64,000 bases of DNA from Neelides folsomi (Eukaryota > Arthropoda > Collembola > Neelipleona > Neelidae), in NCBI GenBank assembly GCA_034687125.1, contig JAQGBZ010000030.1, positions 304,763 through 368,762 of the forward strand, in the 5' to 3' direction. Position numbers and translations under genes: made by a program. The notes beneath the pieces were generated by a model. The model did no database searches. It saw nothing but the letters and a program-made list of their open reading frames with translations, and was not told the origin of the DNA. Below, one piece after another: positions 1 to 10,720 of the stretch. The stretch's first letter is position 1, and each line of letters starts with the position of its first letter.

Positions 1-239
1 AAATTCAAAAGTGTGAACAGTCTAAATAAGTTAAATAAATAAATATGTTGTCAGTTTAAATATATTAGTATATCCTCCTACAATATAAACATTTAAATAT
101 CAATAAACTACAATAATTTGCTTTTACACGAACCCTCTGGTGCGTTATTCAGATACCCTGTTTATTATTTAATAGTAAAATATTAATACTCGTTAATTTT
201 GACTCTATCATTGAAATACAGGGAATTGTCAATGAAATA
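1..239. other. 3' flank of the DENND1 gene
   Basis: AT-rich sequence downstream of the DENND1 stop codon. It holds a minus-strand AATAAA at 161-166 and otherwise nothing I can recognise. Confidence 0.6.
161..166 (-). terminator. poly(A) signal for DENND1
   Basis: Plus-strand TTTATT, which is AATAAA on the minus strand, 74 nt past the TGA at 240-242. Distance and orientation fit a cleavage signal for this gene; the hexamer is common in AT-rich DNA, so the call is moderate. Confidence 0.5.
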
Positions 240-2964
240 TCATTCAAACGTTGTCCAATTCGTTCCACTTTGTCTTTTGCTCGGACCAGGAAGTGGAACG
301 AAATTGCTCTTCCTCAGATTTCCTTTGCTAACCCGACGAATATTAAGCTGGGAAATGTAATCGTTGAGTCCATATTCTTCGAGAAGTTCAGCATCAGTCT
401 TTATTTGCTCCTCGAAGACTTGATCTTCAGTAGTGGCCATTTCATATAAAGGATTTTCCATAGTAAATCCAAGGAGGCAATCGATCTGGCCACTATCAGG
501 TGTATCGAGATCGATTAAATTCTCTTCCGATTTGCTAAGTCTTGGAGGTCTGATCGGAGGTCCTTCATGGCAAACTGAAGTTGCTGGCAAATTGGAAGCA
601 GAAGCAGAAGAAGACATAAGATGAATTAAATTGGCGTCCGAACTCCTTTCATCGCTCATACTTGACGGAGGAACTTGAAGAGATTTTGAGGATCCTTGAA
701 AATTTCCAGAATGTAAACTACTAGGAGATGTCTTCGTACTTTCAGATCTTTTGTAAGTTTTTGTCATTTGTGTGTGACCGATTGTCAATTCATTTCCACT
801 TGTTATGGTGTTTCCGTGATGCCCCACGTGAAACTTTGATCGAATGTCAGACACAGCCATTTGCCCTTTATGCTTAACGTTTTTTCCGCCTTCTTTAACC
901 TAAAAACATCAGAATTAAATAATTAAAATATTTTAAATTATTGGGTTAATTGTTTATATAAAGTAAATTAACAATAAGGTGTGTAGTGTGCATTGTGTAT
1001 CAATAGAATGTTCATAATTTAAAACATAATATAAATAATATTAAGTTTTTATATTTTAGTACCGATCGATAGGCAGATTTCAATGTTGAATTTTGTTTCA
1101 CTGATTCTATTAAATTACCACTTTCTTTTCGTACACTCATTATCACAGCTTTTCCTGCTTTCTTAATCGCCCTAAATAAGAATAATAGTTTAGAATGAAT
1201 AAATGGAATAGCAATGAATAGATGTATAAAATAAATCGCTTCTTACTTATTTTGACTTCCAGCGATACTCTTAAAACTTGAAAGCCCATTTTTCCCATTT
1301 GTTCTAGATGATCTCCAAGCAAGAGATTCCAATTCAAACTCGTCCGATTCGCTTACTCCATTTCGAACCTTCTCTAATCGTTCTTCAATAAATTGCTGAA
1401 ATATTTGTAGTTTCAGAAGTTTTTGATTTATAAATTTTCGGTGAGATGGATGTGCGAACTGCGTAAACCTTAAAATTCCAAAAAATTATATTATTAAAAT
1501 TAATAAATTCCATTAAAAATTATAAAAAATTTAAGATTTTAGGAACTTAATAAAGTATATTGGTACGTACAATTCTTCGTCAAAATTATTTCCGTCGTCC
1601 CTAAATGCGTCTTGATAATGTCCCATAATTTGGGCCAAAGCTCTGAGAAAAGCTCTGGCCAGTCCTTCGCCAAGGACCCGCTCTCCTGTTAAATTCTTTC
1701 GAAGTAAATGAATCACATCGTCAGGAATATCAGAGAGATCTTCCGGAAACTGGGTAGATACGGTATCCGAATCAGCATCCACACGGACAAGTTGCCCAAG
1801 TGACTCCGCAGGAATTCTGTCCCAGACAGGTAGCGGGACCCCAATGAGGAAAGGCATTGGAGCCGAGAGGTAATCTTGGAGTTGAGTTGGAAGGACTGGA
1901 ATGAAAATGTGTTGCCAGGCCATAGGGAAGAGGAAAAGATTTGAAGCAACGACGATGGAGGATAACCGAGAAAGTTTCTTGGAAGTCACGACGATTCTTC
2001 TTTCGGAAAGAAGGGCCGCAAAAAGACTAATCATTGATTCTGTACTCAAGGCATTGTAAAATTCGCTCACATTGCGCTAAAAATTATAAAAACCAAAAAA
2101 ATTAATTTAACAGTCAACTCCAATAGCCATTAAAGTCATTAATTTAAATAATCATTATTCAGTACATTTTCTGGAATTGAAGGCAGCGAAAGATCAGTTG
2201 GACATGGGCATATAAAAGGCTTTGAATGTGTCGGAATATAAAGGCAGATTCCTGGATCTGGAACAGGTGTTCCGTACATTGTTTCGAGGAATTTGGGCAA
2301 AAGAGTAGAATCCATTTCTGCACAAAAATTCAGCGTTCTGTAGAAAATTTCTTGCCATGGGAGAAATGTGAGGAAGACTGTGCAAAATTTTGCTCCTGGG
2401 GGATGACGACAATACCCGAAAGTCCATTTTGATTCTGCGCTGGTTAAGACGTAAGTGAAAACCTCAACATTTTCACTGTAAAGAAAAACAGATGTTTGAA
2501 ACTGATGACCTCATGGGATAAAACTTTAATGTGAAGCTCCGATTGAAATTTGGATTTGACATTTACCTTTGTGTTCGACATGGGAAGGAAAATTGGGCTG
2601 CAGTCTTAATCATCTCTTGGTCATTGTACGAGGACGGGAAGACGGAGCGAACAACGGGATTAATGCCATTTGGATCACTCAGACTTTTCGTTAAAGATCC
2701 TTTCCGATTTCCAGTGGAATGATTTGAACTCCAGGGCGGCTCAATAACCATGAAGCATTCGAATAATTTCTTAACGGTCTTCTTACACCTTAAATGAAAT
2801 GTCAAATTATTGATTGATTATATAATGTTCTAAGAATTAATATTTTAAAGAATTAGTCATTTAATTTATAAATAATAAATTAAATAATGTTTATTTGTAA
2901 TTTACAAAAGATAATTGCGCAACCAAATTATCTAATTACGCACTCACCTAATTCTCGAACCCAT
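240..2964 (-). CDS. DENND1: DENN domain-containing protein 1 (connecdenn), Rab35 GEF
   Basis: Seven coding exons join in frame to 681 codons: 2964-2948, 2788-2567, 2475-2166, 2076-1571, 1468-1247, 1171-1063 and 899-240, all with GT-AG borders. The start MGSRI matches the family's N-terminus. uDENN is residues ~7-110 (FTYVL, then SKWTFGYCRHPPGAKFC), followed by the IPDPG-like VPDPG and the LPSIPEN|RN junction; cDENN follows (LLSERRIVVTSKKLS, WQHIFIPVLP, APMPFLIGVPLP) and dDENN runs to ~425 (QQFIEERLEK). In this family the DENN module loads GTP on Rab35 at clathrin-coated vesicles. The ~250-residue tail is disordered-looking and carries a clathrin-box-like LIDLD (590-594), NPLY (611-614), a proline-rich SH3-type stretch (PPIRPPR) and a C-terminal WTTFE of the AP2-ear WxxF type. 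It is divergently arranged with the copper transporter. No break was seen. Confidence 0.93.
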
Positions 2965-4380
2965 CTTCCTTATAAGACTTTGATCAAACGTGTCAAAAAC
3001 TCCAAGATGTTTCCATTTTCTATAAATTCATTTTCCAAGACTGATTTAAACTCGGAATAACTTGTAGGAAATGTATAAAATAATACGAACGACGTGAACC
3101 AAATAAATATTTCTCGGTTTTTAAATTAGTTGATCCAATAAAAAAGGAAGTGATTGAATGAGGAAATTGAGACAATTGACCTAAGGAAAAAGGAGAAGAA
3201 CAAGTAACATTTCTATTGTAACCTTATGAGGTTTTGCTCATACAAGGAATGAGGTGGATGGTATGAAATGAATCATGAAAAACCTGAGACAGTTTTACTG
3301 CTAAAATGTGGGCCAGAGCTCATGCTCTGTAGCACTGTAACAAGGATCATATGTCAAATGCACACAATGTATAAAAATACAATGCACAGAATTTGCAAAT
3401 TAGAATTATTTAGAATTTGCAAATTAGAATTATTTAGAATTTATTATTTTATCATATTATTCAATTCATTCAATATCTAAATAAATAAACATTCAATATT
3501 TTTATATAATTTTTAAGGATAACTTTATTTATTTTATTTACAAATATAATCATTTATTTACCCAAGTTTGTAAAATAATACGGTTTTAGTTTTATCACAA
3601 TAATATGAATAATACTATAATAATACTTAATTTTTTTAAATAAACATAATAGGATGTATGAATCATTCAAATATCATATAATAGTTATGACATGACATAT
3701 GAAATAAATTCTTTTTTATTATTTATATAAATTAGGTAGATAAATTATTATGGTTTACATTATTTACACTCTTTTATTTAATTCATTTAATTGAACGCCT
3801 TTAGAGAACTCCAAAAAATACGAATTTCTCACATCCATCATTTATTTCATTAAATTGCTTAAATCATCATTTGGTCACTGAAGAGTTCAGGATCATTTTC
3901 ATATCAGTTCATGGAGGTTATTGGTTATTAATTAATCAAAATTAAAGGTTATTCCTCTTTAGTTTTCGTTATTTGCGATACTATTTTAGCTTCCAATTCT
4001 CATTGATCTCTTTTCCTATGTTGGGTGGTTTAAATGAGTTGAACTAAAGGGTTGGTTGGAAGTGGAGCAGAATAAGCCCCACCTCTTTGAATCTCCTCAT
4101 CCTATCAACCCTCTCGTTTCCGATCTTCTTCACCCGCGAATTTTCAACAACTCCTACTTTCCCTACTTTACTTTGCCACTTTTATTTGAAGAGATTTCCT
4201 CCTTCTGGAACCGAACACTTTAAACTTCATTCACCCCTAATTGAATTCAATTTATCTACCTTACAACTCCATCCCTCTCACTCATTTCTCTGGAATTTAA
4301 CAACTACTAAATCACTCCAATTCATATGAGAGTGGTGAAACGTGACTAGTAGTGAAACTCCCCAACGGTTTATCCTTTTC
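2965..4380. other. Head-to-head intergenic region between DENND1 (-) and CTR1 (+)
   Basis: Should hold the DENND1 promoter and 5'UTR near 2965-3100 and the upstream part of the CTR1 promoter. The only clear structure is a 24-nt tandem repeat at 3388-3442. A MRE-like TGCACAC lies at about 3359-3365, which may be chance. Open frames here (for example 4087-4329) look random. Confidence 0.5.
3388..3442. repeat. 24-nt tandem repeat, 2.3 copies
   Basis: A unit beginning AGAATTTGCAAATTAGAATT is repeated exactly at 3388-3411 and 3412-3435, with a third partial copy to 3442. Confidence 0.9.
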
Positions 4381-4385
4381 CCTTT

Positions 4386-4396
4386 TTATATAAATA
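4386..4396 (+). promoter_or_regulatory. TATA box, probable CTR1 promoter
   Basis: TTTATATAAAT lies ~30 nt before a short stretch (about 4412-4465) that ends in a consensus splice donor AAAA|GTAAGT. The next plus-strand gene is CTR1, whose coding exon is preceded by a good acceptor at 7499. The link between promoter and gene is inference. Confidence 0.5.
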
Positions 4397-4411
4397 AGCT
4401 CACTTCCTTGT

Positions 4412-4465
4412 AGAACATGAATTTCCATTTCTGATATCCTCCGTATTCGAGCTTTATCTCCAAAA
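4412..4465 (+). other. CTR1: Probable non-coding first exon of CTR1
   Basis: Starts about 25-30 nt after the TATA box and ends at GTAAGT (4466-4471). It holds a tiny ATG frame (ATGAATTTCCATTTCTGA), so it would be untranslated or act as a short upstream ORF. The start is estimated, not seen. Confidence 0.45.
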
Positions 4466-7400
4466 GTAAGTTTTTTAATATTTATTCAATTTTATAACAA
4501 GATTTATAATAAAAATCTGTAAATAAATGGTCAGTGAAGTGTCAGTAAAAAATAATCGGTCCAACGGTTCAACCTAAAATACATTTTGAACTACGTGTTT
4601 TTGTCCGAATGGCTAGTTTGTACCAACTAGCACTAGGAGATATGGACTTGGATTGAACATTCTAATTGTCTAATAACATAATTAAATATAAGGAAAAGGA
4701 AATAGAGGTTTTGATTTTACTACTTGGATTATGATAATCTTATTTTGAAAAATAAATATGGGAGGGGTTCATGCACTTGTAGAGGAGCATTCGATATTAA
4801 TTGTTAGTACCATATATCAATATATGGTAAAAGTTCAAATTTTTATTACTGATATATTAGAAATTCGATATTGATATTATCATAATATACCATATAATTT
4901 ATTAATGCAAAATATAAGGGATTAATAATGACACTAACAATGATTGTATTTTGTATTTAGCATAAGTAGTGTTTGGTCTTATAATGGTATATAATCAAAC
5001 AACTCTCATAGAGGGTTTTTAATTTCATTTTGTACAATGTAGCTATATTCATGAATGCATTGATAATTATTTTATTGATATTGTGTTACTTAATATATAT
5101 TGTTAAACATAGTACAAAAGAGTATTAAAGCGTTAGTTTGTATGTCATATAGAAGCATTCACATAAAATTTTTTTTAATCTTCAAGCTCAACGCATCTTT
5201 ATCAATTATCACAACTTTTGACATTCGACATATCGATATTGAGATCATTATAACATTATAAGTGAACTGAACACAAATTACTATTATATAATAGAGTACA
5301 GTGTATATAACACATACCTATAAAACATAATACAATATAACACATTATAGTTAAATGTTTAAGGAAAATCATTGTTTTTAATGACAAATAACAATGAATC
5401 ATTCTTATATTCATATTATCTATAATTAACACTGACAGAAATTATTATTCATTGTTTTCTTAGATTAAATTAATCACAGCAGATTAAAAATTATATTGGA
5501 TTACATTATTCTCATTGACTCAATGACTCTGAAAGGAAAAAGTTCAGATACTGATAGATGCCCTAAACTTTAGATCTGTTTTATCATCTTAAATGTGGTA
5601 TTGCTTTATTGGCATTTTGAGTTCAAGCTTCTCTAAATGAATATCTAAATGATATTCAAGGATGCAAGATCATGTATATCATCACGTAAATAATAAGTAC
5701 TACTTAGGCATGCATAATTTTTTTTATGATTTCTCTTGTTGATACAATTCGCGTAGAATATTTTAAAGAAAGGGAGTTTGCAAAAAAATTATCTTTTTGA
5801 GAAAATTTCACGAAACTTTCCAGTCTCATCTGTACACTAAAGGTTAGGCCTATTAACGAGATAAACCGTTTTACACTATCAAACCACCTTACATCGACGT
5901 AATACTCGATTTAACCTTGAATTGACTCTTAATTTCTAAGTATCATTTAGATTCTCTCAAGGCTTACAAGTATGCTGATTAGGAGTGAAAAAAGGATATG
6001 CAAATAACATATAAACTATCTTGTATACAATATTAGCTATGTGGATTTCTCTCATCATGAATATCATGAATAGGTGGAGAGTGGAGGCATAGCTGATAGC
6101 AATAAAATAATTCGTAGTAGCAACCTGTTCTTGCCTAATTCAAAGAGAAACCCCACTCTTTTCCAAGAATTGTGTTTTTTTATTTTAATGACTTTATATC
6201 AATTATTAAAATCGGTTAAAATAATCAACATATGCTTAACTTTTTAAATTTTAAGCGTGCATTGCAAATTAGTTAATAGAGGATTCTGCATACTTACTCT
6301 TCCTTTTTTGAAACTAGCGAATATTCTTCAAAAGGTATGCGGAAATTAATAATTCTTGAATCAATATGCGTTTCATTTTTGTTCATATATTATTTTTACA
6401 CAGATGGTTTTGTCTGTTACCAGCTTTAATTTGTCGTACTGTCGCATATTTATTACTGGTATACAATATACAGATATTATCAACACGTTTATTGACTGAC
6501 TGACTCTAATATGCGAGTTCATAAATTTCTTGTTAAAGATGATAAAAATGTGTACACATAAATATTTGTAGTCATGTAGTGTAAAATTTTGTACATGTGT
6601 TTTTACCTTAAATATCACGTATCAATATACATAAATGATTAAATAAATAACAATATAATACTTACTTTTAGAATACCTATGCAGGTATAGTCAGCAAATA
6701 TTGTCATAAATTATCTTTTACATAGAATGCCCAATATGGGTTATTCAAATAAAAAAATATTGAATTATTCAATAATTTATTATCTGAATATTTGATTATT
6801 TGAATTTTTAATATCTTCTATCGGTAGAATTTACTGGAATTTTTTTTGTTAATCTCTATCTATTAAATTATTATACTCAACCCAGCAATACATATTTGGG
6901 ATATCAATGTATATGCATACAATTAATTTTAGTAATGTGTGGTGTTTAACCAGAAAGGTTGCATATCATTATGATGATAATTAATAATTTGACAATATCA
7001 AAATGTTCAAGGAACAAATTCAAACGGTGCACTTGTACACTGCAGTGTAATATAATGTTCAATCTAAAATGATTTGAGTTCTAACCTTATAGTTATTATG
7101 ACCATTGAGGTTGGTTCTAAAATATTAGAGATCAAACCATTGCGCATTGTTTGAGGTTCGTGATTGTGAATTGAAGCGCTCTGAATCTTTAGGAAGTTTA
7201 TAATGTAAAATAATCATAACTCTATTTAATAAATGACATGCAGTGAGAGAGATAATTTCAAATGTTCCAACTGTTTGGCTTTTAGTCTGAAGGATAAAAA
7301 CACATTGCTCTTTAAATTACCAGAAAAGAAACGAGACGTGCACTCAATGACCATTATAAATATTACATTCGAATGAGCCATGTATAGTGATCGAAAAATT

Positions 7401-7499
7401 ATATTTAAATAAAATTCTATGTCGCTCAATATGTCATTTAAGTTATATAACATAAGTTAAATTTATATTCTAACTAAACATGAACCTTTTCTGTTCCAG
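4466..7499 (+). other. Putative 5'UTR intron of CTR1
   Basis: Runs from the GTAAGT donor to the TTTTCTGTTCCAG acceptor at 7499; 43 nt of leader then precede the ATG at 7543. The interior is AT-rich and without recognisable genes. A perfect 10-bp inverted repeat with a 2-nt loop (TACCATATAT/ATATATGGTA) is at 4808-4829. Confidence 0.4.
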
Positions 7500-7542
7500 G
7501 ATCGTAAACGATATTACCTTGAGATTTGACCGATTGTGAGAG

Positions 7543-8942
7543 ATGGGAGATCACAGTCATCACAATCATCATGACCATGGTCAGATGGCAACTGTTATGC
7601 CCTCCTCCTCGACTCCAAGCTCCATAGAGGACATTTTCAATCAACAAGGAGAGGCCCATGCTCATGATGGTCATGGTCAACACGGTGGAGGACACGGTGA
7701 AGGAACTCAATCCCATATGATGAGCGTAAGTTACTACGGAAAGCACCGTTTATTTTAAAAATACTTTTCCTTTATTTATTCAAGAAAATGAAAATGATTT
7801 TCAGTTATGTATAAATTCCAATCTTTAATTTTATATGTTTAATCTGTTTAATTTTAATTGTTTTTCAAAATTCTAAATTGTTGTGATTTTTTCACACTTA
7901 TATTCATGCTAGATATATTTTCCCTCATTAGATTAAATTAGAATTATAAAAATTAAAAATGCACCATCAACACGGGACAATAAAAGATGATAGTAATAAT
8001 GGTAACACAAAGGACTTTCCTATTTCCCAGATGTTCTTCCATGGAGGAATGTCCGAAGTGATTCTGTTTGAATTTTGGAAAACGGACGGCAATGCTCTTT
8101 ACTTCACACTCTCACTTATCTTCATTTTCCTCTTGGCATTTTCGTATGAAGCTCTCAAGTTCTACCGCGAGCATTTGTACAGACATTCGTTCAAGGCAGT
8201 TCCATTCAACACCATCACGGTTCCCGTCGAGAACGGAGGGACAATCAAGGAGACGCACAAGCAAGTTGAGTAAGTAAAAATTTACGGTTACATTTATTTA
8301 CAACGCTTTCGTTCCATTCATAATCTTTGAAGGTCCTTTGAATCTAAAAAGAGTCATCCGACTGTTCAATTCCAACTTCCTGTTGCTCAAATTCAAATAG
8401 CTCAAAAGACTTGTGATTGTCCTGTAGCAAAAGTTCCATCTAAGCCGGACTGTCCTGTAGGGAAATCTTGTTCAAAGGGTAGCTTTATTGGAACCTATGC
8501 AAAATCCTCAGCCTCTTCTCCTTTGCCTTCATCTGTTCCTTCTCTAACAATTCATTACAAGTATTTTCTATACCTTGAATGTTTATATATATTTAATATT
8601 TGGGTAAAATGCTTTCATTATTATTATGTCGTATATTTTAAATTATATGAATAATTTTATACAATTTTATAAATGTATTTGAATTAGATATTTGATTGGG
8701 TTTTAATTGTAATGTAATTAATATTGTTTTTGTTTTTCAGAGTGAAGATGTTCAGTGGGATGCATTTTTGGCAAACTTTTCTTCACGTTATTCAAGTTGT
8801 CGTCTCTTATTTTCTAATGCTCATTTTTATGACTTACAATATCTGGCTTTGCATAGCCGTGGCGCTTGGTGCCGGTGCTGGATACTTTTTCTTCGGATGG
8901 AAGAAATCTTTATTGGTTGACGTAACTGAACATTGTCATTAA
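7543..8942 (+). CDS. CTR1: High-affinity copper transporter, CTR1/SLC31 family
   Basis: Four coding exons, 7543-7725, 8031-8269, 8333-8560 and 8741-8942, join in frame to 283 aa. The extracellular N-terminus (1-61) is rich in His and Gly ([18 protein letters not shown]), as expected for copper capture, and ends in MMSM, the conserved MxM site split across exons 1 and 2. TM1 is ~83-104; the cytosolic loop is long because of exon 3; exon 4 gives the conserved [16 protein letters not shown] entry to TM2, MLIFM (MxxxM, 243-247) and GAGAG (GxxxG, 260-264) in TM3. The protein ends in HCH, the C-terminal copper-handling motif. The family forms trimers that import Cu(I) at the plasma membrane or endosomes. 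Human CTR1 has 190 residues; the excess is the N-terminus and the exon 3 loop. Confidence 0.95.
8333..8560 (+). CDS. CTR1: CTR1 exon 3: frame-neutral loop exon with Cys cluster
   Basis: 228 nt (76 codons) between AAG|G and CAA|GTATTT. It enters and leaves in the same phase, so exon 2 can splice to exon 4 without a frameshift. It codes for the loop between TM1 and TM2, with [20 protein letters not shown] and a Ser/Pro stretch. The sequence is open throughout and is joined in frame to both neighbours. Whether it is constitutive or skipped cannot be seen here. Confidence 0.75.
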
Positions 8943-9061
8943 CCTCGTCCTTTTATATTGTAAATTCAATTGATGGTAAAAAACCTGCTATCTACCAAAA
9001 GGGAACAATCATAAACCTACCTACTATACATTGATATTATACGAATTGAATTTTCCTTTTG

Positions 9062-9067
9062 AATAAA
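9062..9067 (+). terminator. poly(A) signal for CTR1
   Basis: AATAAA 120 nt after the CTR1 stop codon, on the coding strand. Confidence 0.6.
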
Positions 9068-9625
9068 TGTTAAATTGGAAGCAAATAATAATTTAGAAAA
9101 TGATCTTTTTGAATAATTTTTTAGTCTATTTTCAATAGTGCGTGCTGCAAAAAAGAGGTGCTAAATGTATCCCATCACATGTAATATGCTTATCATCTTT
9201 AACTTTATTTAATGTTATCTTCTTGATTATTAAAAGGCTTTATAAGCAACATATCTACAGAACGTACAGATTGTATAGAAATTTAAACTTTTTGTACTTA
9301 ATTATTATGGTTAATATTAATTTTAACTATCTCAAGTTGTTTTAATAATAATTGTAATTGACATTAATTTTTAAAAATGTTATAAAAATCCAGTGATTGA
9401 GTTTGAGTCAAATTAGCGAATCTAAAAGACGATGATGCTATAAAAGTATATAAAATTACAGTGTTAATATGTGAAAGTTGTTATTGAAAGAAAGTTGTAT
9501 CTAATTCCATCAAGATGTTTAATACTTTAATGATCAAGAATGTTAATTACTAATTAATTAAGATTATGGTGAAATTATGGGGTAGGAAAACATGCAGAAA
9601 GATATATCTCTTATAAAACAAATAT

Positions 9626-9631
9626 TTTATT
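9626..9631 (-). terminator. poly(A) signal for the 317-aa gene
   Basis: Plus TTTATT, minus AATAAA, about 136 nt past the stop codon of the minus-strand gene at 9767. Confidence 0.5.
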
Positions 9632-9766
9632 CCAGTGTGTAGAATCATACTTTCGACAAGTTATTTGTGTATTTGAATACATTAAATAGATATTTTTCAC
9701 ATGATGTAAAGAAAATGCAATTTGCCTTTGAATAAAATTCATTTCAGTTAATAATTAATCACTTAT

Positions 9767-10720
9767 TTAAATTGAATCTAATTCGGAGATTGTTGGTTCA
9801 ACCAGGAGTGGATTATTTCCAGACAAGTTTAATTCTTCATCATTTCCAACTTTACGGAATTTCCTCATTGTAAATCTCTGATAGAAGGATTGAAGTCGCA
9901 TCTTGAAACTATTCAATTTGATTCCAAACGAAGTCTCCCTTCTTTCATTTCCAGGATAAGTTGAATTTCCTTGGGGGTCACTCAAACTTCCGATTTGTTC
10001 AACATTCTCGTTCGTTTCTCCTCCAATTGCTTCGCTTTCAAAATCCTTTCCGTTTCTCTTCTTCTTGAAAACACCAAGAACTCTTTGAACTTTTGGTCTA
10101 AACCACGAGATGAACCTTTTAAAAGGCATTCTGGAGCTTGGTGCCATCAACGGTGGATTCCTTGAGGGCTTCGCATTTGGCTCATTAGATTCGTTGGGAA
10201 TTATGGTTACGATGACCGGGTTGCCGAATCTTACTTTCTTTTTCCTATCTACATCACTTTGCGATCCCAATAGAGAAAACTGGGTTTCATAAGACAGTGC
10301 GAATCTTGAGAATGGGAGAAAGAATTTGGTACTTTTCTTCTTTTGAGTCAGGATGGACTTCAGTTTAATTCCTTCTTTGACCTCATTTGAGATATGAGGT
10401 TCTGATGGTATTCTTGATTCTTCATTGGCAGATGTGGAAAGACCAACTTCGCCTTTTAATTCTTCGCCTTCCATTTCATGATGCGGTTGGGGCGTTTCTT
10501 CGTCTTCGTCTTTCAACACAGAGTCCCAACTTACTTCCACATTGATAAAGTCGGACATGGCAGATTTTGAGAGATTCATCTTCCCTTCGCCAAGATTCGT
10601 TTCCTTAATTCGTTTGTATAAATTCCCATATCCCCGGGTTGACAACTCGTCAGTGGTTGGTGAGGTTATTGATGGAAGATTTTGTTCAGCTTCGAAAGTT
10701 TCTCCATTTGCCATTGCCAT
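9767..10720 (-). CDS. Uncharacterised 317-aa basic/Ser-rich protein with KVRF motif
   Basis: One uninterrupted frame of 317 codons, far longer than chance frames in this AT-rich DNA. The ATG chosen is the first in frame (MAMANGE). I do not recognise the family. There is no signal peptide or membrane segment. What can be seen: an acidic patch (KDEDEE, ~70-75); KLKSIL at ~119-124; KKKVRFGNPVIVTII at ~160-174, where KVRF (162-165) fits the RVxF docking consensus for protein phosphatase 1; then basic segments (FKKKRNGK, MRKFRK) in the C-terminal half. The PP1-binding idea is inference from a short motif; the actin/eIF2alpha-binding second half of GADD34/PPP1R15 was not found. It lies 2.4 kb beyond the 3' end of the channel gene on the same strand. 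Confidence 0.75.
   Translation of the reverse strand: MAMANGETFEAEQNLPSITSPTTDELSTRGYGNLYKRIKETNLGEGKMNLSKSAMSDFINVEVSWDSVLKDEDEETPQPHHEMEGEELKGEVGLSTSANEESRIPSEPHISNEVKEGIKLKSILTQKKKSTKFFLPFSRFALSYETQFSLLGSQSDVDRKKKVRFGNPVIVTIIPNESNEPNAKPSRNPPLMAPSSRMPFKRFISWFRPKVQRVLGVFKKKRNGKDFESEAIGGETNENVEQIGSLSDPQGNSTYPGNERRETSFGIKLNSFKMRLQSFYQRFTMRKFRKVGNDEELNLSGNNPLLVEPTISELDSI

Larger units (their letters stand above)
8943..9766. other. Convergent intergenic region (3' ends of CTR1 and the 317-aa gene)
   Basis: Holds the two 3'UTRs and their AATAAA signals (plus 9062-9067; minus 9626-9631). A 67-codon ATG frame at 9142-9345 is AT-rich and looks random. Confidence 0.6.

Noticed and set aside
433-624. 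Plus-strand 63-codon frame
   Set aside because: Antisense shadow of DENND1 exon 7, whose minus frame has clear homology.
2194-2427. Minus 77-codon frame beginning MDFRVLSSSP
   Set aside because: Out-of-frame shadow of DENND1 exon 3; the real frame reads SKWTFGYCRHPPGAKFC and splices correctly on both sides.
4087-4329. 80-codon frame MNLLILSTLS...
   Set aside because: Low-complexity Ser/Thr/Leu composition from pyrimidine-rich DNA, just before the TATA box; no homology or splice context.
7959-8273. 104-codon ATG frame covering CTR1 exon 2
   Set aside because: Its first 24 codons are intron; the acceptor CCCAG at 8030 joins MFFHGG directly to exon 1's HMMS, restoring the family motif.
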